This document shows, in pieces, positions 34,335 to 44,940 of a DNA stretch of 64,000 bases. The notes under the pieces are model-generated. The model was given only the letters and a program-made list of their open reading frames with translations. It made no database searches and had not been told where the DNA came from. The stretch's first letter is position 1. The number at the start of each line of letters is the position of its first letter. Source of the DNA: Avena insularis (taxonomy: Eukaryota > Streptophyta > Magnoliopsida > Poales > Poaceae); contig JAJUPC010000238.1 in assembly GCA_023614405.1 (NCBI GenBank), positions 434,001 through 498,000 of the forward strand. Reading direction: 5' to 3'. The translations under genes were made by a program, and so were the position numbers.

Positions 34335-35847
34335 TTGATGTCTATCGCACCTTATTTCTAGAGACAGTTTGTCCTTACTCCAAGTGTAGAGGTATTCAGA
34401 ATGCTCTGAGCAAAGCTCAAGGGATATTGAATTGAAACTCAGGAGTGTGGTCATAAAAATCCTCTCAAGCAACCTCACAGAATCAAGTATACATAAGAAG
34501 TCTCTTGTGTCTCAAACCTGAGCACCCGATGATTTAGTGATTTTTTGTCAGGTGTATAGTGAACTAGTTCATGTTTTAGTTCAAGGGAAATACAAAGGTA
34601 TAGATAATTACAAGTTTAATCGTGTGATAGAAAACAGCTTGGATGCATGGGGCAAGTCAAAACTGAAACAAAGACTTGGAAGCAAGCAAAGTCATAATAT
34701 ATCTAGTTGCAATGGTGTTTATGGGGCTAGAAACCAGAAATTCGGCTCTAGAGGACTACTTTCACTAGAACACTCTCTACATAAATATCGTTCCTTTAAG
34801 GATACTACTCTTTTAACTACTTGCGGTCCGTTCGATACTCTAATCGATGGTAGGGCTATATTGCTATTTCAAAAGGTTATTTCCGCATCTTAGATAGACT
34901 CCCACACCGTCACCTTTGAGCACTAGATGGTTCCAACAGTTGAAATTTCCATAGAAACATCCAACTCCAAATATAATGCATTGTATTTCTTAATCTCTTT
35001 TAGCCTAAGTGCTACCATTGTGCATTGGGTACGCTTGTTTCACTTACATTGGGGATGATGCAGAGATCTATTGTGCTAATTTGAGTAGCAAGAGACCACT
35101 TGATGATTAAAGCTCATGATCGCTAACATGATCATGTATAGAGAGATGAACATATTTGGCTACCGTGAACCCCTTGTAACCCCAGAGAGAATTTACTCCA
35201 TCCTGCATCATGGGAATCAATGTCTATGATGGAGATGGTGAGATGGAGACTTCGATGGAGAATGGCTCTCACATTTCAAAAGGCTAACCTGTCATCTGTA
35301 GAGAATAGGTGCTTGAACAGACTCTCTGTCCTGCCCCAGTCTCGAGGCCAGCTTCGATGGCGGAAGGCCAGTGGGGTAAGCTAGCGTGAGAATGTTCCCA
35401 TCGGATTGACGCATTTAGGGTTTTTGCTTTGGGGCGGAGACTAGACATGCTAAAGAGGAGCAAGTTTGTAGCGATTGGGTTGGAGGCCCACACTATGCCC
35501 CTGTGCGCCAAGGATTGAGTCAAGCCTCAGAATCCATTATCTTGTTCGGTGAGTGTGCCGCCAAACCCCTAATGAGGTGCCCCTCATAAGTCTCGTTGTA
35601 TTTTGGCTCTGTGAGCTTCCTCAAAATATACCCTTTCAGTCGACGAATTCGTAGACATATTCATTTTCCTGCCACAACTTTTCGCCTCCAAAATCCTAAA
35701 ATCCAAAAATCGGGAGTAAGTCATGGCTCTTGTTAACTAGGTTAGTCCAAGAAATCCGAAAGTACTTTCCGAAAGTGGACAAAAACACAAGAAAGTAGAT
35801 AAAACCAAGCATGGAACATCAAAATTATGGATGTTTGCAATGTATCA
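34335..35847 (-). repeat. Element F 5' LTR
   Basis: About 1513 bp in reverse. Minus strand opens TGATACATTGCAAAC at 35847 and ends GATAGACATCA at 34335. Matches the B LTR throughout, for example CATCCAACTCCAAATATA near 34959 and CTAATCGATGGTAGGGCTAT near 34840. The frame 34537-34893 is LTR sequence. Confidence 0.88.
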
Positions 35848-36739
35848 AGTCTCGCTTAAATTCCTGACCGTATATGCTCAACCTACACAACCTTTTTCTT
35901 AATAATAAAAATCACTTATTTAAAATTCAAATCGTAATCGGAAGTTGGAAAAATAACCCAATCAGAAATTTCTCAAGCATTTCAAGATCCCTCCTGCTTT
36001 CAAACATTTTCAGGCAAAATCACCAATCGAGGTAGTACCATTTTTATATTATTACATGGACGCTATCCAAATTTAAAATCTATGTCAAGCAAAAAAATGT
36101 ACCGCTTTTATGTCAGGTGAATGGAAGGTATCCAAGCTTCAGGCAAAAAATGTTTATAGATGATCGCCTGATGTGACTCCTCGCCCTTGAATTCCCTGGA
36201 TGATAGCCTGTGATGGTTCTACTACCTTTTTTTCTATTAGTAGATGAAGGCTAGCCAAATTCAAAATCTCAATTGAGCGCTACAAAACTCACCCACCTAC
36301 CAAGCATTTCCCGCCCCACCATTTCAAAAACTTTGAGCCAAAATATCCCACCTAATCGGGAGTACCATTTTATATTATTATTATTAGTTGGGCGAAGCTT
36401 GCACTGAATTCTCAATCGAGTGGCAAAACCAATAATAATCGACCTTTGAAGCATTTAGCGCCCTTCCGTTTCAAAACTTTAGAATTTAAAATTCCAAATC
36501 TACCCATTGTTCAGATGCCAAATGGGCATGCAAGTCGGTAGCTCGAGGGCATGATCAGCATTATTTTTCTTCACCCCTATGGTCCCGATTCCCCTAGTTT
36601 TCCTCCCCAAAATCCCAAGCTCCTCTATCCCTCCACGACCACCAAGCCGACTGGCTTGAGCTGCGGTCTCATGCACCTCTCACGAACCGCTTCACCGATG
36701 CTCACCCACCAGATCTAGGAGCTGCAGAGCCACACGCCG
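35848..36739. other. AT-rich stretch with a diverged local repeat
   Basis: No gene seen. A segment with GAGTACCATTTTTATATTATTA occurs near 36033 and 36360, each preceded by a CATTTCAAAAACTTTGAG-type block, which also appears near 36465. Spacing is irregular. From about 36550 the sequence turns C-rich (TTCCTCCCCAAAATCCCAAG), like a plant 5' leader. Confidence 0.45.
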
Positions 36740-37054
36740 ATGGCATCATCGACCAAGCTCGCCTCTCTACCGAAAAGCTACCCAACCTTACCAGATCCGC
36801 TTCACCTGTGTCCACCGGGCGTGATTCTAGTTCAAAGAGTTCCATGTCCACCGCCTGCACCAAATGGCCGTCACTGTTCACTACACCGGATCTCGCCTCA
36901 AGATGCTCTCATCCACCGCTTAAGCTGTATCAAAGACGATCGCCAAGAGTCAGCTTTCGATGCCAACAACCACCATAACCAAGAACACCTCTGTGACCTA
37001 GACGTCACTTGCACTGCACGACTATGCTTAGACGCCTCTCCAACAAAAGCTTAA
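36740..37054 (+). CDS. Hypothetical 104-residue ORF, possible exon
   Basis: MASSTKLASLPKSYPTLPDP ... to SPTKA. Pro/Ser/His-rich, with no family recognised. It follows a C-rich leader-like stretch and ends shortly before CTGTTTTGTTTTGTCACAG, which looks like an intron 3' end, and before the TATAG target site of solo LTR G. Related sequence may continue at 46397 on the other side of G. It could be a gene fragment or part of an unrecognised transposon; codon use gives no decision. Confidence 0.3.
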   Translation: MASSTKLASLPKSYPTLPDPLHLCPPGVILVQRVPCPPPAPNGRHCSLHRISPQDALIHRLSCIKDDRQESAFDANNHHNQEHLCDLDVTCTARLCLDASPTKA

Positions 37055-37086
37055 CCAAATCTCCAACCTGTTTTGTTTTGTCACAG

Positions 37087-37091
37087 TATAG
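37087..37091. repeat. TSD TATAG, left copy (solo LTR G)
   Basis: TATAG before 37092 is repeated at 46397-46401 after the other end of the LTR. Confidence 0.88.
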
Positions 37092-38039
37092 TGATGCACC
37101 AAAATATATCGAGCTCGTTGGGAACCCTAAGAGGAAGGTATGATGAGCACAGCAGCAAGTTTTCCTTAGTTATGAAACCAAGGTTATCAATCCGAGAGCA
37201 AGGAACACCTCAAAGGTAAGTTGGAAGTTGAGCTATGGTGAGCGCCACTGCATGCCAAAGAACGCGGAATCCTGCATAACACAACCACATAATTTTCTCT
37301 CAACTTCATGGCGAGGTTGAATCTCACCGGTTTTGCTGAAAACAAAGGATTAAACGACGAGTGGAAGAAAGTAATAGTTTGCGAAAGTAAATAGAAAACA
37401 GTAAATAGTTGTAGATTGATGGTAAAAGAAAGGACCGGGGTCCATAGTTCACTAGTTGTGGCTCTCCTTAAGATAGATAATATGTTGGGTGAACAAATTA
37501 CAGCGGCAATTGACAAACATCGAGAAAGCAATCATGCATATACTACTCATCTTGACTCCTTGAGACTTGATTGGGCATTACAACATTATACATTACGCCA
37601 TCCAACTACATCTATGACTAATAATCCACCTTCAAAGTTATCATCCTAACTCCTCCTAGATTAAGTTGCAAGCAATATATAATTGCATTACGATTGCATG
37701 TAAAGTGAATAATATGATTGTTCTATGAACAAAGGATTGCTGTTTTCTCCTAGTAGCAACAATACATCTAGTACCTTAGAGATTTCCACTTCCCATTCTC
37801 AGACTAGAGGCATGAACCCACTATCGAGCATAATATTAACTTTGAGTTGCTAGCATCTACTTGGCCAAGATAGCTACTAACAACATAAAGCATGCAAGAT
37901 CGCAAATAAAAAGATATGATAGAATCAATCAATCTGAATCTGAAATCGATCTCAATATCATCGATCCCCACAAAACCATCTATCAAATTGGCCCTCTGTG
38001 AACCGATTCAATACATGTCCCAAAACGCGAATCAGCTGA

Positions 38040-39500
38040 GCTATTTCCATGGACATTGACATGGAGGTAGACGCCAACCCGGAACTACTCGCAAACCGGG
38101 ACTACCTCGCTAGACCCGGGACTGTTCAGCGTGATCCGCTGAAGTTATGCCGGTGGATCGATGGAAATTGATGAGGAGATGTTCTCTCGGCATGAGCTTA
38201 AAAATACTTATTTGGCAGCCGGGCACCGCCATATGCAGTTATATACCGCTTGAAAGATGGAACGTTACCCATCGAGGAAGTGCTATCCGTGCAAACCGTG
38301 AGGAGAGCCAAAGCTACACAATCATCAATTCCGAACAGACAAACGGAGGTAACCAATGTCTCCAACAGTGTGTTGACCCGGAGAAGGACTTAACATCCTC
38401 CGAGATATACACCAAGGAGAATGCGGCATCATGCCTCATCCCGGGCCTTAGTGGCAAGCATGCTCAAGATGGATTCTATACTGGCCAAGTGCCTTGGAGC
38501 AAGCGAAGATATGGTGAGAAAATGCAATGGTTGTCAAAGATATGCCACCAAGACACATATGCCTATGTCAGAACTTAAAACCATACCAATTACATGGCCA
38601 TTTGCTATGTGGTGCTTGGATATGGTTGGCCCATTCAAACTAGCAACAGGAAACATGACACATTCTGGTCATGGTGGACAAGTTTATTTAAATGGATCAA
38701 GTGAAGTTTATAAGAAAATGTGATGGAGCTATGGCCGTGATGTTTCTCAAAGACATCATCTTGAGGTACCTTATCCACACAGCATTATAACTTGACAATG
38801 GAACTAATTTCGTGGAAGGAGCATTTATGCTGCTTTTGCCGGAGACAAGAAAATCCGACTGACGTAGCCTCGCAGCCCACCCCGCATCAAACGGACAAGT
38901 GGAAATATCCAACGGATTAGTGCTATTCGGATAAAACTCCGGCTCATTGAGCCGCCGGCAAGATCAACGGGTGCCGGATAGAAGAACTACAAATGTATTG
39001 TGAGTTTAAGAACAACTCGAATCGATCAACAGGCACAATCGCTCTTTTCTGGTATATGGGGCGAAGTTGTATTACAGCCTTTATATAGAGCATGATTCGC
39101 TTAGGGTCACCCAATACACAAAAGCTGAAGTGCAAGAAGCCTTGAAATGATGTTGATCTTGGAAGAAGCGAGAGAATCAAATCGCCCAGATCTCGCCATA
39201 TATCAGCAAAATCTCCGACGCTTATCATAGCTTAAAGTGTGCCCCGAGTCTTCCCGAAGGCGACCTGGTCTCGTTGGTACAGACACCATCAATCGGCATG
39301 CATAAATTATCCCCCATGGGAAGCGACCATTTATTGTGAGCAAAGCATTGCACAATGATTCCTACTATCTTATAGATGCGGGCCAGAAAAGAACAAGGCG
39401 GACAGGTCCGGAGAGGAATCAAGCAACCATGGAATGTAGCACTACTGCCCCTTCTACACCTAGCTAAGAAGTGTATGTATCCGAATCCTCTCATATGTCG
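38040..39500 (+). pseudogene. Element H integrase region, broken
   Basis: Integrase inserts element DNA into the host genome. Readable pieces: the zinc-binding segment HHASSRAL ... MVRKCNGCQRYATKTHMP (38421-38570), then ELKTIPITWPFAMWCLDMVGP with the first catalytic Asp (about 38620). LDNGTNFVEGAF (about 38790) holds the second Asp, after an altered codon stretch. NGQVEISNGLVLFG (about 38890) holds the Glu. C-terminal pieces near 39250-39470 read EGDLVSLVQ-like, then NDSYYLIDAGQ and QPWNVALL. At least six frameshifts break it. The upstream 38070-38400 has pieces of the pol linker (for example PELLANRDYLA). Confidence 0.85.
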
Positions 39501-40099
39501 GTATGTATGTCAGCAATGAGCTTATCAATGAAATAGCGGAGCCTCGAGCAGTAACTCGGGGACTGCCTTAATAAATGATTGTTGTTACTTTTACGTTAGC
39601 TGGAATGACTCGCTTCACTTAACCCGATTAGTAATGTGAGCACCAAAAACCCAACCCTTTGACTTGCTGCTGTCCAACAAGAATTGGCTTCATGGCAAGC
39701 AAGGAACAAGTTTGAATTATGAGTACATGAAAACCACTATGAAACGATCTTATTCCAGCTAACGCTTGCTTTTCTGACTAACCCGTATGTACTTTCAAGT
39801 TATTATGTTGAATTATTTTGAGCCAAGCCTCAAAGTTTCTCAAGATTGTTAAAACGATTCTTGAGGCTCGGATTCGTAAGTCGTGAAACCGAATCAAGGT
39901 AGACACGGATCGAGCTGCAGAATTGGACGAACAAGAAATGGAACTCGGGACTACGCCTAAGTTAACCGGGCGACAAGCATAGTAGCAAAATATCATGTAT
40001 TTAGCATACAATGGCACCCGCATACCGGGATCTCGATAAATTTCAAGTTTTTTCCACTAAGGAGACAGGAGGAGGAAGTTAAGGCCATCATCACTGTCT
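39501..40099. other. Element H spacer between pol and antisense gene
   Basis: Non-coding stretch after the integrase stop region, starting with GAGCTTATCAATGAAATAGC and CTCGGGGACTGCC. The latter resembles the element's polypurine tract near 44930. No frame is supported on either strand. Confidence 0.5.
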
Positions 40100-40640
40100 T
40101 CAATATCTGGCAAGATCTTCTCCATCCTCGCCCGACCCATCCTCCACGTTCTCCATCTGCTCCTCCTCGCCGGATTCTAGAGCTCGGCCCTCAACCCAGT
40201 CATGGATGGGAGAATATTCGACAAGGTCAGGGCGCAAGCCTGGCGCCAGCTACCCACTCCGGATCATCACCCATTTGGATCCGGCCAAGCGTGTGAGGAG
40301 GCTCAGTCGATCTTCTCAGACCATGTAAGGATATGATGGAGGAGGGTATCTGCGCACGCCTGACGGATTCTCTCCAGAGATCAAGCTGTCTCGTTTCCAC
40401 AGCTTCTCAGCAAGGAGTGTGATCTCTTTCGAGCGCCTCGCCACGTAGTGTTGAAGATCCGGACCGCAACGTCGAGGAGATCTTTCCCATAGTTCTGATG
40501 GTTTCCACCGAGTGACACGCTGACCAACAGGTCCTCCATGTCTAAGGGATGCTCTCACCATCGTGAGTGACGGAGTACCTCTCTCTTATGGAATTTGGCA
40601 ATGGCAGCAAAGGCGATGGGAGTACCCTCCGGAAAGTTAT

Positions 40641-40725
40641 CTGAAAATAAGGAAAGGGAAGATGCTGAAGCGAAGGCATATGAGCTAACCCGGAAAACTA
40701 TGTCGGACAAGGGGAAGAAACTTAC
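40641..40725 (-). other. Intron of antisense gene (85 bp)
   Basis: On the minus strand the donor is GTAAGTTTC and the acceptor CCTTATTTTCAG, pyrimidine-rich before AG. The following exon reads ATAACTTTCCGGAGG. Confidence 0.65.
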
Positions 40726-41240
40726 GTGAGATATGACGATGGATCCGGGTCAACTCCTTGATACAACTGTCGTGTCTGTGGCGAAGTTGTTCAAGCTCGC
40801 CGAAAGCACCGACTCCAAGCTGGACCTCTGATTCCTTAAGCAGGTCCTGGTCCTTGGAGATCTGAAGGGTAAAGCGCCACGCCTTCGTGAAGTTCGCCAA
40901 CTTTTTGGAGTTCGGTTTTGTGTTGGGCTGCTCATCTTCCATCTCAGCCTTGAGTTTGGCTATTTCAGGCCCTTGGTCCAAGGAGGGCAAGCTCATCGCT
41001 CTTCTTCTTCACGGCTTGATGTTGTCTCCTTGTTCGAGAAAATGCAGCATCATATCAGTACGCACACTCATCCTCAAGCGATGCTGAAATAGTGTGTTGA
41101 CCGCAAAGCCGAGGGAGTGAATGTTTGCTTGAGCCAAGGAGAAGAAGGAATGGAAACACAACAATGTTGGCCGAAAGAGGACATACCTCGGATTTCCTCC
41201 AAGTTCTTCCGTATAATTTTGTTTTTAGCCTCCACCCCAG

Positions 41241-41313
41241 CTGCAAAAAACCGAATAAGGAGGTTAGTCCGGCAGAAACAAATGAAACGAAGAGGTGTCT
41301 AGAGAGGAATTAC
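41241..41313 (-). other. Intron of antisense gene (73 bp)
   Basis: Minus-strand donor GTAATTCC and acceptor TCGGTTTTTTGCAG, then exon CTGGGGTGGAGGC. Confidence 0.6.
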
Positions 41314-41446
41314 CCCTTTTCATGCTCCGCGCCAAGTGCAATATGTTTTATGCCATAAGATCTTGTGGGTATCAGCAAAGCGCTGAAATTCAAGGCTCTG
41401 CGATTGGTAGTTACGACAAAGGTACAGAGTGTAAAGTTAGTTTGTT

Positions 41447-41790
41447 GCATATTTGAAGCATACAAGATCCGCCAAGCGAACTTAACCGCTCTAGGTGTGT
41501 GCATATTCAGTATACGAGATCCGCTGCTGAACTTAACCTGCTCTAGGTGTGTGCATATTCGAAGTATACAAGATCCGCCAAGCTTAACTTAACTGGCTCT
41601 AGGTGTGTGCACATTCGAGTATATAAGATCCGGGCCAAGCAGAACTTAACCTTCTAGGTGTGTGCATATTCAAGTATACAAGATCCGCCAAGAACTTAAC
41701 CGGCTCTAGGTGTGTGCATATTCAGTAAAGTAGATCCGCCAAGTGGAACGAACCCGCTCTAGGTGTGTGCATATTTGAAGTTTACATACA
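41447..41790. repeat. 53-bp minisatellite in element H
   Basis: Six full units and a part begin GCATATT at 41447, 41501, 41553, 41610 (GCACATT), 41664, 41716 and 41769, spaced 52-57 bp. Each unit has a GTATACAAGATCCGCCAAG core, then AACTTAACCGGCTCTAGGTG. It lies between coding segments of the antisense gene and could be part of one of its introns. Confidence 0.88.
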
Positions 41791-42688
41791 GCCACGTTGA
41801 TCTTCTATCGAGCATCCGCCGAGTAACAAGTTATTCACGGAGGCTCTGGGACTAATGGTTATTATCTACAGCAGGTAAAGAAGAAACAACATACCTCCAT
41901 CATTCGCCCAATGAGGTTAATGGCCTTGGCGGCGATTCATCTGAAAGCGGAAAATTCAGCAGGGTCAACTTTTCCGGAGATCGCTGCTAGATTAATCCGC
42001 CTTATTCCAGTTCATAACGAACTCGATAAGGCTCGGAGGGTACCGCTCGCCAAGGCATGTGGGTGCTACCAAGCCCTTTGCGTGAGCTTCCTTCCTCTCA
42101 ATCAGGCAAGAGCTGGCTAGTGTGAAGAACCATCTGCCGCGAATCGGCTGGTTTCAAGCAGAGGATCCGCCCCGCCGGTGACTTCTTTGGAAGCATTGAC
42201 GACAAGGTTAGCCGCCTGCCTCGACGGAGGTAGGCTTGCCTTTGGCTTGCCGAGGATGTGACCACAAGGATTTGCCCTTGAAGCCATCGGAGTGGTTCTC
42301 GCCGAGATTGGGATGACTTGACGAGGCGCATTTAACTGGCACGAGCTTTGGTGGCGTGGACTGGAGCCGCTGTGATTTCTTCGGAGCCGGGACAGGCGCT
42401 GGTTCGGTGGCTGGTGCTGGAGCTGCTGCTGGTGTTGGAGTTGCGGTAGACCTAGTGGTTGCTGGTTGCGGCAATGCCAAAGTGACGAACGCCGTTGCCT
42501 CGACCGATCCGACCCCTCCTGATCCGAGGTCGTGTCCCTCTGAAGGAGGTACTGCGGAACCCGGAGCGGCCGCAGAGCCCTCCGGAATAGGGCTCAGCGT
42601 GCGTGACTCGTCGTCACGAGCAGGGGAAGGACTGGACCGAAGGGGAGAAGAGATGCTCGATCCGCTCTGAGGGACCTCCACAGGACCC

Positions 42689-42766
42689 CTGCAAAAGAAA
42701 ATAATGTCAGGAGTGAAATTACCCTGATGCAGGGAGAAGTGTGTTGCGCAGTGAAAAATGACTTAC
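42689..42766 (-). other. Intron of antisense gene (78 bp)
   Basis: Minus-strand donor GTAAGTCATTTTTC and acceptor ATTTTCTTTTGCAG join the acidic/lysine-rich exon ending ...TSDA to the exon starting GGTCCTGTGGAGGTC. It is the clearest of the four. Confidence 0.75.
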
Positions 42767-43225
42767 GCATCCGAGGTCTCGGCCTCCTTAGGTTTCCGGG
42801 CCCTCCGTGCCGGGGCTTTGCCTGCCCGCTTGGAGGCGCTTGTCTCCTTCTTTTGCCTTTTGGTAGGCTGAGAAGGTTCGAAGAAGAACTTGACGCGATC
42901 CGCGCTTCTTCTTCGATGCCACCGAATAAAGCTCGCCTGCGGCAAGTGGAGGATCCTCGTGGATGTGCCCATCAGGGTTAGCTGATGTCGGGAAGGCAAA
43001 AGAAAGAGGGACAGCCTCAACGGGTTCAATCATGTCGATATCCGAGTCATCCTCATCATCGGGCCAATCTCTAAGAGAAGAGAATTTACCGCTGGGTCGT
43101 TTGGTGGCGTCGGTTGTGGGGAGGAACATCTCCTGGTCCAGCTCCTCCTCATCCGGGATTTCTCAGTCCGAGGCCCACTTAAGGGTCGGATTAGTACCAT
43201 CCTCGAGGGTTTGCTGGAGAAACAG

Positions 43226-43298
43226 CTGAGAAAAAAGCACAAGGAGCAGAGTCAAAAATATGATAAGAACCGACACGCACTGGTCCAAATAAGTTTAC
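43226..43298 (-). other. Intron of antisense gene (73 bp)
   Basis: Minus-strand donor GTAAACTTATTTGG and acceptor GTGCTTTTTTCTCAG, followed by exon CTGTTTCTCCAGCAAACC. Confidence 0.65.
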
Positions 43299-44419
43299 CC
43301 CTGCTAAGCTTATGGAGGGAGCCCATCACGGCAGTAATGCTCGATTCTCACGCCCATTCGGCGGAAAAATCCTTATGGGTGGTGAAAAGAGCCTTGACCC
43401 AAGTGAAGATCTCCAGATTGCTCAACTCGAACGAGGAGGTTCTGGGGTCGCTGCTGAAGCTCATATGGCACAACTTGTGAGTGCGCTTGAGGGAGAGATT
43501 CGCCATTGCGCATTTAATGTGATCATGGCATCTTCATGCTGCGCAATCCGAGCTTCTTCAGCTCCGCGAACCTTTTGTGGACTTGGTTGGCGAGCTGTAG
43601 GTTTTTGTCGACCTCCACCTGTAAATCCGTGTCCAGGGACCCGGAGCATAGGGAAGCAACCGATCAAGTCTTCGTGCCTTCATTCAACGTAGAAGAAGGT
43701 CCGGCCCATCCTTTGCAGGAGTCAAGCGGACCCGGGAAAGATTGAAAATCTCCGGCAAGATCGAGGCAGCCCAAACTGAGTGAGCCGCTTTGTCCTCCCA
43801 TCGACGTGGATGTTGGGGACGACGCTATGACGGAGGTCAAGAACCGGATCCACAACTCTTCAGGCCATAGTCCGTGTAGCCCTCGATCAAGAGACAAAAG
43901 CGACAGAGAGGTGATGGCGTCACGGGAGATGATGTGGTTGTAGATAGGTCCGGACCCAGTCCGTAAGAAATCACTCACCGGAAGACCAAATCTCGCTGGA
44001 AATGGGATAGAAAACAACGAACTCACCGGATTGGGTGAGGGGCCAATTCGAGGAGGGAGACGAGCGGCGCGCGGCGAATACGCTGGTCCGGTGAGAGCCG
44101 GATGTCATCTGGCAGACCCATCAACCGCCCACTCACGTGGTCTCCCCGCGCCGCGCGTCCTCCTCCATCTCTTGCTCGACGATGATGAGCTCCTCCGCCG
44201 TTATCTCGAATCGCTGTCCTTGCTGGAGCTGGCGGCGGCTCGCGGTTCAGGACGAGGACCGTGGCTAAGCAATTGTGCAGCGGTGGCTGCGTGCGGAGGC
44301 ACGGAGAAGGTGCGCGCGGGCGGCGTCGCTGCAACGGGCATCAAGGCGGCGCGGTCAGCGAGGAAGAAGAAGAGGAACGCGCAAGGGGGCGCGGAGATGG
44401 AAAAAGTGCGGGCACGCCC

Positions 44420-44429
44420 CTATTTAATC
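44420..44429 (-). promoter_or_regulatory. TATA box of the antisense gene
   Basis: On the minus strand the sequence reads ATTAAATAGG, flanked by GC-rich DNA (GCGATTAAATAGGGGCGTG), about 90 bases upstream of the ATG at 44334. Its place just outside the 3' LTR would give the antisense gene a promoter separate from the LTR. Confidence 0.6.
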
Positions 44430-44434
44430 GCCCC

Positions 44435-44926
44435 CAAGAATCGATAAGGATTGCGCTGCGGAGAGCCACACGCCAGGCCGGGTATCACCGACATTAGCTA
44501 ATAAGAGAGAAGCCACATCGGAGGCCATGAGTAAACATGATCCCATGACACGACGTGCGTCGCTATGGTAGACGAGGAGACAGCGTGACGTAACCCACGC
44601 ACAAGAATCACTACCGCCATCGCGACAGCAGGCAAGTAAAATGAGGCAACGTAATGATTGACCTTTACGCGGGTCATGAGAGAAGGAAGCAACGCCGATC
44701 CGAGCCTCCCGGTAACCCGGCCGACAAGTGAAAACTTGAAATGTGCAGGGAAAGTAAAACCATAGGATCCGAAGCACAATGGTAACCCGACCAAGTGAAA
44801 ACTTGGAACGCAAGGCGAACGAATCCATATAATCCGAGACAAGAAGTTAACCGGAACTAACGCCCGAGGCTCGACACGAATGAACCTGATGTGGCCTTAG
44901 CGACCAAGGCCACTAAGGCCGCACCA
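44435..44926. other. Element H region between antisense promoter and polypurine tract
   Basis: Non-coding. A 70-bp unit is present twice, at 44711 and 44781 (GGTAACCCGGCCGACAAGTG and GGTAACCCGACCAAGTGAAA). Frames at 44424-44828 (minus) have no counterpart in known element proteins. Confidence 0.5.
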
Positions 44927-44939
44927 GCTTCGGGGACTA
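44927..44939 (+). other. Element H polypurine tract
   Basis: GCTTCGGGGACTA directly precedes the LTR start TGTTGGGGGG at 44941. A CTTCGGGGACT-type tract is typical of grass Tat-lineage elements. Confidence 0.8.
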
Positions 44940-44940
44940 A

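Larger units (their letters stand above)
32358..35847 (-). mobile_element. Truncated reverse copy of B-type element (F)
   Basis: On the minus strand: complete 5' LTR (35847 to 34335), spacer AGCTATTTTTCTGACC and a decayed PBS (34325 to 34305), a reverse copy of the B ORF (about 34100-33400), and the first part of the shared 3' internal module down to about 32358, where similarity stops at AAACCAAACTATTTG. The 3' LTR and the rest of the module are missing, so the left side was lost by deletion. More diverged from B than the two LTRs of B are from each other, so it is older. Confidence 0.85.
40100..44334 (-). pseudogene. Antisense spliced gene of Tat element H (gypsy-type transposon domain)
   Basis: Convergent to pol, read from 44334 leftwards. 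An N-terminal basic region (MQRRRPRAPSPCLR) passes, after a one-base shift near 44025, into FSIPFPARFGLPVSDFLRTG and LHGLWPEELWIRF. This is the domain known as putative gypsy type transposon (Transposase_28) in grass genomes. A heptad-rich part, an acidic segment (RDWPDDEDDSDIDMIEP, about 43070) and a Pro/Ala linker (42681-42208) follow. A charged coiled coil (AKLKAEMEDEQ, about 40960) comes last. Introns fit GT-AG at 43298-43226, 42766-42689, 41313-41241 and 40725-40641. A TATA box lies at 44429-44420. The protein's function is unknown. Frameshifts remain after splicing, so this copy is probably dead. Confidence 0.75.

Noticed and set aside
34537..34893. 118-residue plus-strand frame
   Set aside because: It is antisense to the LTR of F and corresponds to non-coding LTR sequence in B.
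41447..41790. CRISPR-like array
   Set aside because: Units are contiguous 52-57 bp tandem repeats without unique spacers, in a plant retrotransposon; it is a minisatellite.
42356..42670. Gly/Ala-rich plus-strand frame of 104 residues
   Set aside because: It is the complement of the Pro/Ala linker of the antisense gene; low-complexity sequence leaves both strands open.
42727..42981. Plus-strand 84-residue frame
   Set aside because: Shadow of the acidic/lysine-rich exon of the antisense gene and spans its intron.
44031..44497. Plus-strand frames of 138 and 78 residues beside the LTR of H
   Set aside because: They overlap the antisense gene's first exon and promoter and have no resemblance to pol or other element proteins.
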